From: Planctomycetota bacterium
GTDB taxonomy: Bacteria > Planctomycetota > Phycisphaerae > Phycisphaerales > UBA1924
Direction: 5' to 3'
NCBI GenBank assembly: GCA_023429345.1
Contig: JAEYVB010000369.1
Coordinates: 1-27,058, forward strand
Length of the DNA stretch: 27,058 nt
Shown here: positions 1 through 8,401 of the stretch, piece after piece
Numbering within the stretch: position 1 is the first letter of the stretch
Layout: each line of letters opens with the position of its first letter
The notes under the pieces: model-generated
The model's input: only the letters and a program-made list of their open reading frames with translations
What the model was told of the DNA's origin: nothing
The model's database searches: none
Translations under genes and position numbers: made by a program

Positions 1-38
1 CCCGAGCGCCGTTGGCAGATCCCATGCCCAAAATTTCC

Positions 39-67
39 TTCAAATTCGGGCCGGACCTCGGTAGGCT
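39..67 (+). promoter_or_regulatory. Predicted promoter giving a leaderless transcript for the gene at 74
   Basis: TTCAAA at 39-44 and TAGGCT at 62-67 are separated by 17 bp. The -10 box ends six bases before the ATG at 74, so transcription would start at or next to the start codon. No Shine-Dalgarno sequence is present. Confidence 0.5.
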
Positions 68-73
68 GTCGGC

Positions 74-2557
74 ATGATCCTGCGCCAAGGTCGCACCCTC
101 CTTCCGATGGTTCTGGCCGCATCTCCCGCCGCCGCTCAGTGCGTCCCCCAGTGGTCCGCTGAGTTCGCGGGCGGCGGCCTTGGCCGCGAGGCCCGCTGCG
201 CGGCCGTCTTTGACGAGGACGGGCCCGGGCCCCGAGAGCCCGCGCTCTTCGTGGGCGGGGGCTTCCGCACCGCCGGAGAGCAGATCGCCCGCGGCATCGC
301 CCGGTGGGATGGGGCGGGATGGTCGCCGGTCGGCAGCGACTTTGCCGGTGCATGCACCGACCTCCTGGTCTTTGATGTCGACGGCCCAGGGCCCAACCCT
401 CCCGCCCTGTACGCCGCCGGCGGACGCTTCACGCTCCCGGGCGGCTCCATCGTCAACGGCGTGGTTCGCTGGGATGGCTCGGCCTGGTCCGCCATGACCC
501 CGGGATGGTCCATCAACGCCAGTGTCAATGCGCTGGCGACCTTCGATCCCGACGGCCCGGGGCCGGGCCTGCCGAAACTCGCCGCCGGTGGGAGCACGCT
601 CCCTGGCAATGCTCGCGCGGCCCTCTGGGACGGCGTCGCGTGGTCCGCGCTCCCCGGGCTGAGCCTCCCGGCCGAATCGATCGCCTCCTGCGATCACGAC
701 GGCGCGGGCCCGCAGAACCCGGTCCTTTACGCCGGCACCACCAACTCCGGCGCTTCCCGGTGGACCGGCACAACCTGGCAATCGCTGCCGGGCCTCAGCA
801 ATGGCAGCGTGTACGCAATGATCCCCTACGACGCCGACGGCCCCGGACCGCAGCACGAAGCACTCCTGGTCGGCGGTAGTTTCAGCACTTTCGGAACCCC
901 AAACCTCCGCTCCGCCGCGCTCTGGGACGGCTCGGCGTGGGCACCGATGCACGCGGGCCTTGGCTGGTCCGATTTCGTGTACTCCCTCGCGATCATCGAC
1001 CCTGATCAGGCCGGGCCCCTGGCGCCGGTGCTCTGGGCGGGCGGGTGGCTCGCCCCCTTCGGCGGCCGCGGCGTCGCGGAATGGGACGGGACCTCCTGGC
1101 TCCCCGCGGGTTCTCTGACCGACATTGTCCGGCACATCTCGGGGTGGGAGCAACCGGGCGGCACGAGCATCGTGGCAGTCGGCGACCTGATCCGCGCAAG
1201 CGGGTCACCGGTCACGAACATCGCGATCCGCACCGCAGGGGCCTGGTCACCGCCGGGACCTCTACCGCAGGGCGCAAACCACACGGTCGATGCGATCCTT
1301 GCCCACGATCCGGACGGCGCGGGCCCCGAGCCCGAAGAGATCTACGTCGGCGGCTACTTCAGCGCCATCGGCGGGACGGCGGCGAACGGGATCGCGCGCC
1401 GGACCGCCAACGGTTGGGAGCCGCTGGGCCAAGGCCTGCTCGGCACGGTGATGGACCTTCGGTTCTTCGACGAGGACGGCCCCGGGCCGGTCCCCGAGCG
1501 CCTCTACGCGACCGGCACGATCCATGCCTCCGGCGCCGTTTCGATGGGTCGCGTCGTGCGCTGGGACGGAAGCGCATGGGCGGGCCTCCCCACCATCGGC
1601 GACTGCTTCGCGCTTGACGTGTTCGACGAGGACGGCGCGGGGCCGCTCCTTCCGTCGCTGTTCGCCGCGGGAGCGTTCGGACCGGCCAACGGCTACGCCC
1701 AGCGCGGCATCGTTCGCTGGCAAGGCGGCGCCTGGGTGGAGGTCGGCGGCGGGATCTCGGGCGGCGGTCTCCCCCTGATCCGCGACTGTCTTGTGCACGA
1801 CCCTGACGGCGCGGGGCCGGAAGGCCCGGTGCTGGTCATCGGCGGCTCGTTCAGCATGGCCGGCGCGACGGCCGCCAACAACATCGCCGCCTGGGACGGC
1901 AGCGCGTGGCGCACGTTCGGGCCCGGCCTGAGCGACGAGGTCCGAGCGCTGGTGGCCTTCGATGCCGACGGCCCAGGACCCGACTTCCCGCGCCTAATCG
2001 CCAGCGGCGTGTTTCCCGAGCGGCTGGCGCGGTGGGACGGCTCGGCGTGGCAGTCGCTCGGCTTCGGCGGCATCGTCCAAGCCATGCACTGCACGCCTCC
2101 CTCGCACCCGCACCCGGCGCTCTACATCATGGGCAACATAGAGCAGATCGGCGGCGTGCCGGCCGCGGGCGTTGCCCTGTGGAATGGCCAGCAGTGGTCC
2201 GCGCTGGGTTCCGGCCTCGAGCAGGTTCCCCTGGGCGACCTCTCCGGCGCGGTGCTTGTCTGCGAGACCGACGATCCTGCCGGTCAGCAGGTCTATCTCG
2301 GCGGCCGTTTCGAACTCGCCGGCGGCCTCCCCTCGCTGAACCTGGCTCGCTGGGGCTGCGAGCCCGCAGTCTGCTACCCCAACTGCGACAACTCCACCGC
2401 GCAGCCGACCCTCAACGTGGGCGATTTCACCTGCTTCCTGCAGCGATTCGCCGCCGGCGATCCGTACGCCAACTGCGATCAGAGCACAATCCCGCCCACG
2501 CTCAACGTCGCCGACTTCACCTGCTTCCTGCAGCGGTTCGCTCAGGGCTGCCCCTGA
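74..2557 (+). CDS. Secreted propeller-like repeat protein with C-terminal GC-type dockerin
   Basis: The 827-residue product starts with a signal peptide (hydrophobic residues 8-21, likely cut after Ala21). The body is made of about eleven degenerate repeats. Each has an acidic D-x-D-G-P/A-G-P turn, then a L-x-x-G-G-x-F strand and a W-D-G-S-A-W motif, which resembles the blades of Kelch or galactose-oxidase-like propellers. Residues 766-827 are two 30-residue dockerin units ending in Gly-Cys-Pro, with six cysteines. No catalytic residues are recognised, so the role is unknown; an extracellular binding or structural role is inferred. The ATG is chosen because it opens the signal peptide and lies six bases after a -10 box. 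The 3' end overlaps the convergent kinase gene by 16 bp. Confidence 0.85.
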   Translation: MILRQGRTLLPMVLAASPAAAQCVPQWSAEFAGGGLGREARCAAVFDEDGPGPREPALFVGGGFRTAGEQIARGIARWDGAGWSPVGSDFAGACTDLLVFDVDGPGPNPPALYAAGGRFTLPGGSIVNGVVRWDGSAWSAMTPGWSINASVNALATFDPDGPGPGLPKLAAGGSTLPGNARAALWDGVAWSALPGLSLPAESIASCDHDGAGPQNPVLYAGTTNSGASRWTGTTWQSLPGLSNGSVYAMIPYDADGPGPQHEALLVGGSFSTFGTPNLRSAALWDGSAWAPMHAGLGWSDFVYSLAIIDPDQAGPLAPVLWAGGWLAPFGGRGVAEWDGTSWLPAGSLTDIVRHISGWEQPGGTSIVAVGDLIRASGSPVTNIAIRTAGAWSPPGPLPQGANHTVDAILAHDPDGAGPEPEEIYVGGYFSAIGGTAANGIARRTANGWEPLGQGLLGTVMDLRFFDEDGPGPVPERLYATGTIHASGAVSMGRVVRWDGSAWAGLPTIGDCFALDVFDEDGAGPLLPSLFAAGAFGPANGYAQRGIVRWQGGAWVEVGGGISGGGLPLIRDCLVHDPDGAGPEGPVLVIGGSFSMAGATAANNIAAWDGSAWRTFGPGLSDEVRALVAFDADGPGPDFPRLIASGVFPERLARWDGSAWQSLGFGGIVQAMHCTPPSHPHPALYIMGNIEQIGGVPAAGVALWNGQQWSALGSGLEQVPLGDLSGAVLVCETDDPAGQQVYLGGRFELAGGLPSLNLARWGCEPAVCYPNCDNSTAQPTLNVGDFTCFLQRFAAGDPYANCDQSTIPPTLNVADFTCFLQRFAQGCP

Positions 2558-5346
2558 GGCGCAGCGCCCGTCGGCGGCTCGGAGGGCCTGAGCTCTGGCG
2601 GCAGTTTGCCGCGCATCTCGGCCGCGACATCCGTCTCCCCCGTCGACTCCGCCAGCGCCAGCCGCGCCCGGTACCAGCCAAGCCGGTTGAGGTTCGACGG
2701 GTCCGGGTCCAGCTGGATGTAGGCCCAGGCACGCTCCAGCGCCGCCCTCGCCCGATCGGGCCTCCCCAGCATCCGCTCGAGGTCCCCTTCCACCGTGAAG
2801 TAGTGGGCCAGCACCCAGGGCGAGTTCACCGGCGGATCCTTCCGGACGGGCTCGAGAATGGAAAGACCAAACTTCGGGTCCCCCAGCGCCCCGTGCGCCG
2901 CCGCCAGCGTGATCGCGTGGTAGACGGCGTAATCCTCGTGGGTCCCGGTCAGGATGCGGGTGAGCGTCGTCGCCATCCGCGCATGCTCCTCCGCCTCCTG
3001 CCGCGGCGGCCCCCGCCAGAGCATGATCCGGGCGAGCGTGGCATGGCACTTGAACGCATCCAGGGAATCCGGGCCGAACACCCGCGTCTCCGACTCCACC
3101 AGCGAGCGGGCCAGCGCCTCCGCATCCCCGAGCCGCCCGAGGGCGACCAGCAGTTGCAGCAGAAACCGGCCCGTCTCCGTCGTGAGCGGGTGATCGCGCC
3201 CCAGCTTCGCCGTGTAGAACCCGATCGCCTCCTGCGCCAGTTGCTCGGACTCCTCGAACCGGCCGCGGGCGTTGAGCACGCGCGCCAGGCGCAGCGCTGT
3301 CTCGGCGGTCAGCCTGCTCTCCCCCTTCGCCAGGCCCCGCAGCCCGTCGAGCGCCGCGCGCCCGAGCCGCTCCGCCTCGTCCAGGTCGCCACGGTGCTGC
3401 AGGAGCGTCGCCAGATGCCCCTGCTCGACGAGCGTGAGCGCATCCGCCGCACCGCCGCCCGCGGCAAGCTGCCCCACCACGCCCCGCTGAAGCCGGATCG
3501 CCTCCTCCACCCGCGCGGGGATGCGGATCATGGCCGAGGTCAGGTTCCGCAGCACGTGCAGCGTCCGCGGGTCCATCGGCCCGAACGTCGTCCGGCTCGA
3601 TTCGTACGCGGGCTGCAGCAGCGCCACCGCGTCGGCGAACCGGTTCTGCATCACGGTGATCGCCGCCGCGTCCACCGCCGCCGCGATCGTGTCCTTCGCG
3701 TGGGGCCCGAGCACGCGCTGGCGGATCCCCAGCGCCTGCCGCAGGAGCGCCTCCCCCTGCTCCGGCCGGCCCACCCTCACCAGCGTGTTGCCGATCAGGT
3801 GGAGCATGTCCGCCCGCGTCACGCCGTCGTTGGGGAAGCTGCTCCCGAGCCTCGCCCCCGCGGCCTCCAGCACATCCGCCACCGTCGCCGAGCGCCCCGG
3901 CTTCCCCGCGTACTGGAGGTACGAGGGGTACGACGGCTCCCACGGCGCGTACCGCAGGTCCTCCGCGGTGGGCGGACGGCTGACCATCAGCACGGGATTG
4001 GCCGAGAGCAGCGTCTCCCGCAGAAACTCCGCCGCGCTCCCCGCCCGGCGCGCCTCGTCGCGCGCCCGGCGCTCCGCCAGCTTCACCCGGTCCCGCTCCT
4101 GCGTGGCGCGGTAAAGCCCCACGCTGGTCCCGATCACCGCCAGGATCAGCCCCGCCGCCACGGCCACCACCATGGCGATCACCGCCTTGTGACGCCGCGC
4201 CAGAATCCTCACCTGGTACGCCACGCTCGCGGGCCGCGCCAGGATCGGCTCCCCGCGCAGGTACCGCCCGATGTCGCCGCCCAGCTCGGCCGCGGACTGG
4301 TATCGCCGCGTCCGGTCCTTCTCCAGGGCCTTGAGCGTGATCGTCTCGAGGTCCCCCCGCAACGTCCGATCCACCGCGCTCAGCCGCGCGGGCGTCTCCT
4401 CGCGGATGATCCGCGCCGCCTCGTACAGGTCCGAGCGCGTCACCGTGTAGGGCAGCTGCCCCGTCAGGAGCTCGTACAGCACCACCCCCAGGGAGTACAC
4501 ATCGCTCCGCGTGTCGATGTCGTGGTCCGCGGCGCACTGCTCCGGCGACATGTACTGCAGCGTCCCGATCAGCTGCCCCAAGTTGGTCTGGAGCGTCGTG
4601 ACCGCCATGTCCGAATCCGTCGCCCGCGCCACGCCGAAGTCGATGATCTTCGGGTCGCCCGAGGAGTCCACCAGGATGTTGCTGGGCTTCAGGTCCCGGT
4701 GCACGATCGCCTTCTGGTGCCCGTGGTGGACCGCGTCGCACACGCGCTGGAACAGCTCAAGCCGCTCCTTCGCGTGAAGCCCGCGCTGCGCCGCGTACTC
4801 GGTCAGCGGCGTGGCCCCCGGGATGTACTCCATGGCGAAGTACGGCACCGGCCCCGTCAGCGCCTCGTGCGTCCCCGCCTCGAAGACCTGCGCCACGCCC
4901 GGGTGCCGCAGGCGCCCCAGCAGCTGCGCCTCGTACTCGAACCGCCGCAGCGACGACCGCGACGCGATCCCCGCCCGCATCACCTTCAGCGCCACCGTCC
5001 GGCGCGGCTGCTCCTGGATCGCCTCGTACACCGCGCCCATCCCCCCGACCCCGATGAGCCGCTTGATCCGGTACCGCCCGATCCGCTTGCCGACCAGCGC
5101 GCCCGCCTCCACCTCCGGCCTTTCCGGCGGGACCGTGATCTCGACGCTCAGCGGCCGTAGAAACCCCCGCTCCGCCGCCGCATCGGCCCGCAGGATCGCC
5201 TCCACCTCCGCCCGGAGCCCCTCATCCCCCGCGCACGACTCCCGGACGAACGCCTCCCGCTCCGCCTGCGGCAGCTCGAGCGCCCCGCCCGCGATCTCCT
5301 TCACGCGCTGCCATCGGTCCCCGGGTTGGGCTGGGTTCGGCGCCAC
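2542..5346 (-). CDS. Membrane-anchored Hanks-type Ser/Thr protein kinase with TPR-rich C-terminal half
   Basis: The 934-residue product has a short acidic helical N-terminus (about 10-65) typical of planctomycete and acidobacterial kinases. The kinase domain spans about 91-365: glycine loop G-V-G-G-M-G-A-V-Y around 99-107, ATP lysine 121 in ALKVM, catalytic loop H-R-D-L-K-P-S-N from 216, DFG at 236-238 and activation segment G-T-L-Q-Y-M-S-P-E-Q at 261-270. All catalytic residues are present, so it should be active. One membrane segment (about 388-412) is followed by tetratricopeptide-like helical pairs to about residue 880. That tail would lie on the far side of the membrane and may sense a ligand or partner. 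The GTG start is three bases after the sigma factor stop, so the two genes are probably co-transcribed. Substrates are unknown; the partner sigma factor or its regulon is a candidate by analogy. Confidence 0.9.
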   Translation of the reverse strand: MAPNPAQPGDRWQRVKEIAGGALELPQAEREAFVRESCAGDEGLRAEVEAILRADAAAERGFLRPLSVEITVPPERPEVEAGALVGKRIGRYRIKRLIGVGGMGAVYEAIQEQPRRTVALKVMRAGIASRSSLRRFEYEAQLLGRLRHPGVAQVFEAGTHEALTGPVPYFAMEYIPGATPLTEYAAQRGLHAKERLELFQRVCDAVHHGHQKAIVHRDLKPSNILVDSSGDPKIIDFGVARATDSDMAVTTLQTNLGQLIGTLQYMSPEQCAADHDIDTRSDVYSLGVVLYELLTGQLPYTVTRSDLYEAARIIREETPARLSAVDRTLRGDLETITLKALEKDRTRRYQSAAELGGDIGRYLRGEPILARPASVAYQVRILARRHKAVIAMVVAVAAGLILAVIGTSVGLYRATQERDRVKLAERRARDEARRAGSAAEFLRETLLSANPVLMVSRPPTAEDLRYAPWEPSYPSYLQYAGKPGRSATVADVLEAAGARLGSSFPNDGVTRADMLHLIGNTLVRVGRPEQGEALLRQALGIRQRVLGPHAKDTIAAAVDAAAITVMQNRFADAVALLQPAYESSRTTFGPMDPRTLHVLRNLTSAMIRIPARVEEAIRLQRGVVGQLAAGGGAADALTLVEQGHLATLLQHRGDLDEAERLGRAALDGLRGLAKGESRLTAETALRLARVLNARGRFEESEQLAQEAIGFYTAKLGRDHPLTTETGRFLLQLLVALGRLGDAEALARSLVESETRVFGPDSLDAFKCHATLARIMLWRGPPRQEAEEHARMATTLTRILTGTHEDYAVYHAITLAAAHGALGDPKFGLSILEPVRKDPPVNSPWVLAHYFTVEGDLERMLGRPDRARAALERAWAYIQLDPDPSNLNRLGWYRARLALAESTGETDVAAEMRGKLPPELRPSEPPTGAAPQGQP

Positions 5347-5349
5347 GTG

Positions 5350-5976
5350 CTACGCCCCGCCGCGCCCGGCCGGCTCACCGCCCCCCGGGTTCTCGCCCGT
5401 CATCTTCGAGTACAGCCACGCCCGCGCCAGCGACCACTCCCGCTTCACCTGGCGCGCCGAGATCCCCAGCACCTCCGCCGTCTTCTCTACCCCCAGCCCG
5501 CCGAAGAACCGGAGCATCACCACCTCCGCCAGCCGCGGGTCGTGCGCTTCCAGCTCCTTCAACGCCTCGTCGAGCCCCACCCAGTCCATCTCCGGCGCTT
5601 CGACCGCCCCCGCCTCCTCGTCGAGCTCCACCCGCTTGCGCCCGCCGCCCCGCTTCGGGCCGCTCTGCGCCCGCGCCCGCTCCACCAGGATGCGCCGCAT
5701 CGCGATCGCCGCGGCCGAGAAGAAATGGTTCCGCCCGTTCCACTGAACATCCGCGTCCTTCACCAGCCGCAAATACGCCTCGTGCACCAGCGCCGTCGCC
5801 TGGATCGTCATCCCCGCCCCGCCCCCCGGCTCCCGCGCCATCCGCCGCTGCGCCAGCGTCCGCAGCTCGTCGTACACGAGCGGAAGCAGCGCCGAGGCGG
5901 CGTGCGAATCCCCCCGCCCCGCCGCGTTCAGCAGGAGCGTCAGTTCCTCGTCGGCTGGTCCGGGGGGGGTGGCCAT
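5350..5976 (-). CDS. ECF-like RNA polymerase sigma factor (Sigma70-ECF / Sig-70_X6 type)
   Basis: The 208-residue product has sigma region 2 (about 25-105, with A-L-V-H-E-A-Y-L-R-L around 62-71 and F-F-S-A-A-A-I-A-M-R-R around 85-95) and region 4 (about 134-192, with a helix-turn-helix around 163-188). The sequence matches the planctomycete ECF-like family that is usually coupled to protein kinases rather than to a classical anti-sigma factor. It is first in a two-gene unit with the kinase, which starts three bases downstream. No ribosome binding site or TAnnnT box is evident before the ATG at 5976. Likely role: redirecting RNA polymerase to a small regulon, with activity possibly modulated by the linked kinase; the latter is inference. 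Confidence 0.88.
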   Translation of the reverse strand: MATPPGPADEELTLLLNAAGRGDSHAASALLPLVYDELRTLAQRRMAREPGGGAGMTIQATALVHEAYLRLVKDADVQWNGRNHFFSAAAIAMRRILVERARAQSGPKRGGGRKRVELDEEAGAVEAPEMDWVGLDEALKELEAHDPRLAEVVMLRFFGGLGVEKTAEVLGISARQVKREWSLARAWLYSKMTGENPGGGEPAGRGGA

Positions 5977-6142
5977 GCGGGAAAGCTCGAAAGGGTCCTG
6001 GCCCCATCGGGCGAACTCTCTCGCACATGGTAGTCGGGAGGGCGCGGCACACGGCCGCGGCCAACCCCCGAACCGCCATCAACGCGTGCCCCGCCCCGGC
6101 CTGTCGCCGGCGCTGCCGGGGCCGCCCACGGACCACGCGACC

Positions 6143-7447
6143 ATGAAAACCCCACGAGTTTCGCTGCTTCCCTGCCTTCTCCTCGCCTGCGGCACCGCCC
6201 TGGCCGGCCCCCTCGACCCCCCCGCCGGCCCGCCCGCCCCCACCCACAAAACTCTCTCCGAGATCGAGCCCCGCAAGCCCCTGAACGCCCTTCCCGGCGC
6301 GGCCAACGCGGTACACGTCATCACCCAGCCCGGGTCCTACTACCTGACGGGCCCGATCGCGGGTGCCTCCGGAAAGGACGGCATCCTGATCGCGGCCGAT
6401 AACGTCTCGATCGACCTCAACGGTTTCGCCGTGGCCGGGGTCGCCGGAGCCGTCTCGGGCATCACCACGGACGCCACCCGCCAGGGAATCCGCATCAGCA
6501 ACGGCTCTCTCAAGGACTGGCCCGTCAGCGCTGTCGCGCTGCAGGCTACAGGGAGCGAACTGACCAGGCTCACCGTGACCGGGGGCGGCATCGGTCTGAG
6601 CGTCGGCGCCCAGGCCTCCGTGAGCCAGTGCTCGGTGAGCGCCGTCGCCCAGGGCGGGATCGTCGCCGGGATGGGTTCCACCATCACCCACTGCACCGTT
6701 CTCTCCTGCGGCGGCACCGGCATCCTTGCCGCTACCGGTTCCACGATCGCCCACTCCACCGCGGCGACCTGCCACACCGGGTTCAACGCGGGCCACGGGA
6801 GCACCTACACCGCCTGCACCGCGCACAGCAACGTCAACGGCTTCGGCGGGACCGCCGCCGCCTTCCGGGATTGCGTCTCCTACAGCAACACCGGCAAGGG
6901 CTTCCACCTCGGCGCCTATTGCACCCTCCAGGGCTGCGTAGCGCGCCTGAACACCGGCGAGGGCCTCGACGGCGGCAAGAACCTGGCCGTGACGGACTGC
7001 ACCTTCACCAACAACCAGGCCGGGGGCGCCATCGTCGGCGCTGGATCGTCGATCAAGGACTCGACCTTCAGCGCCAACGGCACGTTCGGCGCCACGCTGA
7101 ACGAGGGCTCCACCATCACCGGCTGCACCGTCTACCAGAACGTCGGCGACGGCATCTTCGCCAGCAAGTGGTGCACGATCACCAACAACACCTGCAGCGC
7201 CAACACCGGCACCGACAAGGCCGGCATCCGCGTCCTCCTCTCCGGCAACCGCATCGAGGGCAACCACCTCAACGGCAACACCACCGGCGTGACCGCCCTC
7301 GCCGGCGGCAACCTCATCGTCCGCAACACCTTCACCTTCAACCCCACCCGCGTCAACGCCGCCGCCGGCAACAACGTCGCAGAGATGATCATCGTTCCCG
7401 GCGACAACTTCGCCTCCACCAACACCTTCGCCAACATCGCCCACTAA
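6143..7447 (+). CDS. Secreted right-handed parallel beta-helix repeat protein
   Basis: The 434-residue product begins with a clear signal peptide (residues 1 to about 22). From about residue 60 on it consists of short repeats of 20-25 residues with alternating Gly, Ser/Thr, Asn and Cys (for example G-S-T-I-T-x-C-T-V), typical of the NosD / pectate-lyase-like right-handed beta-helix fold. Cysteine stacks such as C-T-V and C-T-A recur down the coil. No dockerin tail is present, unlike its neighbours. No polysaccharide lyase or hydrolase active site can be assigned, so substrate binding or degradation is only a possibility. The frame stays open upstream to 5969, but the ATG at 6143 is chosen for its signal peptide. 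No good ribosome binding site is seen. Confidence 0.8.
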   Translation: MKTPRVSLLPCLLLACGTALAGPLDPPAGPPAPTHKTLSEIEPRKPLNALPGAANAVHVITQPGSYYLTGPIAGASGKDGILIAADNVSIDLNGFAVAGVAGAVSGITTDATRQGIRISNGSLKDWPVSAVALQATGSELTRLTVTGGGIGLSVGAQASVSQCSVSAVAQGGIVAGMGSTITHCTVLSCGGTGILAATGSTIAHSTAATCHTGFNAGHGSTYTACTAHSNVNGFGGTAAAFRDCVSYSNTGKGFHLGAYCTLQGCVARLNTGEGLDGGKNLAVTDCTFTNNQAGGAIVGAGSSIKDSTFSANGTFGATLNEGSTITGCTVYQNVGDGIFASKWCTITNNTCSANTGTDKAGIRVLLSGNRIEGNHLNGNTTGVTALAGGNLIVRNTFTFNPTRVNAAAGNNVAEMIIVPGDNFASTNTFANIAH

Positions 7448-7525
7448 CCCCGCCCTCGTTCGGCGCGCCGGGGCCCCGCGATTGTCGTCGGGGCCTCGGA
7501 CGCGCTCCCCCAGGAGGAGACCCCC

Positions 7526-8185
7526 ATGCACCGCACCACCGTCGTTCTCGCCCTCCTCCCCGCCGCCGCGGCCGCCGCCCAGACCAACATCGACCCGAGC
7601 CACAAGCTCTCCTGGAGCGAGAACACCGGCTGGATGAACTGGCGCGACGCCGGCGGCGGGACCGACGGAGTCCGCCTCACTCAGTCCTGCCTCTCCGGCT
7701 GGATCTGGTCAGAGAACCTCGGCTGGATCACCGTCGGCCAGGGCCCGGCCAACGGTCACTCATACACCAACGCCCCGGGCGACTTTGGCGTCAACATCGC
7801 CCCCGCCGGAGACCTCTCCGGTCTGGCCTGGGGCGAGAACATCGGCTGGATCAACTTCACGACCCTCTCCCTCGGCGACGGCCGCGCCCGCGCCGACCTC
7901 CCCGCCGGCCGCCTCCGCGGCCACGCGTGGGGCGAGAACATCGGCTGGATCAGCCTCGACCACCCGACCCATTTCGTCGGCTTCCACGCCGGCGTCGGCT
8001 GCTACCCCAACTGCGACGCCTCCACGACCTCCCCCGTCCTGAACGTCGCCGATTTCACCTGCTTCCTCCAGCGCTTCGCGTCGGGCGATGCCTACGCCAA
8101 CTGCGACCAGAGCACCACCGCCCCATCGCTTAACGTCGCCGACTTTACCTGCTACCTCCAGCGCTTCGCCGCCGGCTGCAACTGA
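7526..8185 (+). CDS. Secreted W-(S/G)-E-N-x-G-W repeat protein with GC-type dockerin
   Basis: This 219-residue protein has a signal peptide (1-18) followed by four copies of the motif W-S/G-E-N-x-G-W-I/M, near residues 30, 61, 102 and 135. The spacing is 31-41 residues and each copy is followed by a short strand. The dockerin occupies residues 158-219 as two 30-residue units ending in Gly-Cys-Asn. The start is supported by AGGAGG at 7512-7517, eight bases before the ATG. The repeats resemble short aromatic strands of a small all-beta domain; no enzyme function is recognised. It is one of three plus-strand secreted-protein genes in a row. The upstream gap of 78 bp shows no clear terminator, so co-transcription with the beta-helix gene is possible. 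Confidence 0.85.
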   Translation: MHRTTVVLALLPAAAAAAQTNIDPSHKLSWSENTGWMNWRDAGGGTDGVRLTQSCLSGWIWSENLGWITVGQGPANGHSYTNAPGDFGVNIAPAGDLSGLAWGENIGWINFTTLSLGDGRARADLPAGRLRGHAWGENIGWISLDHPTHFVGFHAGVGCYPNCDASTTSPVLNVADFTCFLQRFASGDAYANCDQSTTAPSLNVADFTCYLQRFAAGCN

Positions 8186-8199
8186 CCAGCTCCCGCTCC

Positions 8200-8246
8200 G
8201 AACCCCTGCATGGCGCACGCACGCGTCGGGCGGGGGTTCTTTCTTT
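8200..8246 (+). terminator. Probable intrinsic terminator downstream of the W-x-E-N repeat gene
   Basis: GAACCCC (8200-8206) pairs with GGGGTTC (8233-8239), and the 3' arm is followed by TTTCTTT-like sequence. The loop is long (26 nt) and GC-rich and may fold further. It lies 15 bp after the stop codon at 8185. Confidence 0.55.
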
Positions 8247-8279
8247 GGCACCACCTTCCGGACCCACCCGTTTGATCGA

Positions 8280-8364
8280 ACAGGTGTATGTTCCTCTAGG
8301 CACATCGGCCCATCCGTGGTACACCTGTGCGCGTTCCCCCGGCGTGCGGCTGTATGCACGCCGG
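8280..8364 (+). promoter_or_regulatory. Two inverted repeats in the region upstream of the gene at 8402
   Basis: Arm ACAGGTGTA (8280-8288) is the exact reverse complement of TACACCTGT (8320-8328), with 31 nt between. Just downstream CCGGCGTGC (8339-8347) pairs exactly with GCACGCCGG (8356-8364) around an 8-nt loop. The second hairpin ends 26 bases before the GGAGG ribosome binding site at 8391. They could be an operator and a leader hairpin; no known riboswitch class was recognised. Confidence 0.45.
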
Positions 8365-8401
8365 GCGGGTTATTCAGGCGAGGAATGTCCGGAGGTGTGA
8401 T

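Noticed and set aside
1906..5160. Very long open frame on the plus strand opposite the kinase gene (1084 codons)
   Set aside because: It is the antisense shadow of a GC-rich gene: Arg/Pro/His-rich translation, no domain, and it covers clear kinase motifs on the other strand.
5969..6142. Upstream extension of the beta-helix gene
   Set aside because: It would put 58 charged residues before a clear signal peptide and overlap the start of the divergent sigma factor gene.
5375..7603. Long minus-strand open frame across the sigma factor and beta-helix genes
   Set aside because: Gly/Ala/Asp-rich nonsense translation, antisense to the beta-helix gene and in a different frame over the sigma factor gene.
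8280..8364. Known riboswitch upstream of the gene at 8402
   Set aside because: No consensus of c-di-GMP, cobalamin, TPP, glycine or other common classes could be recognised; only inverted repeats are visible.
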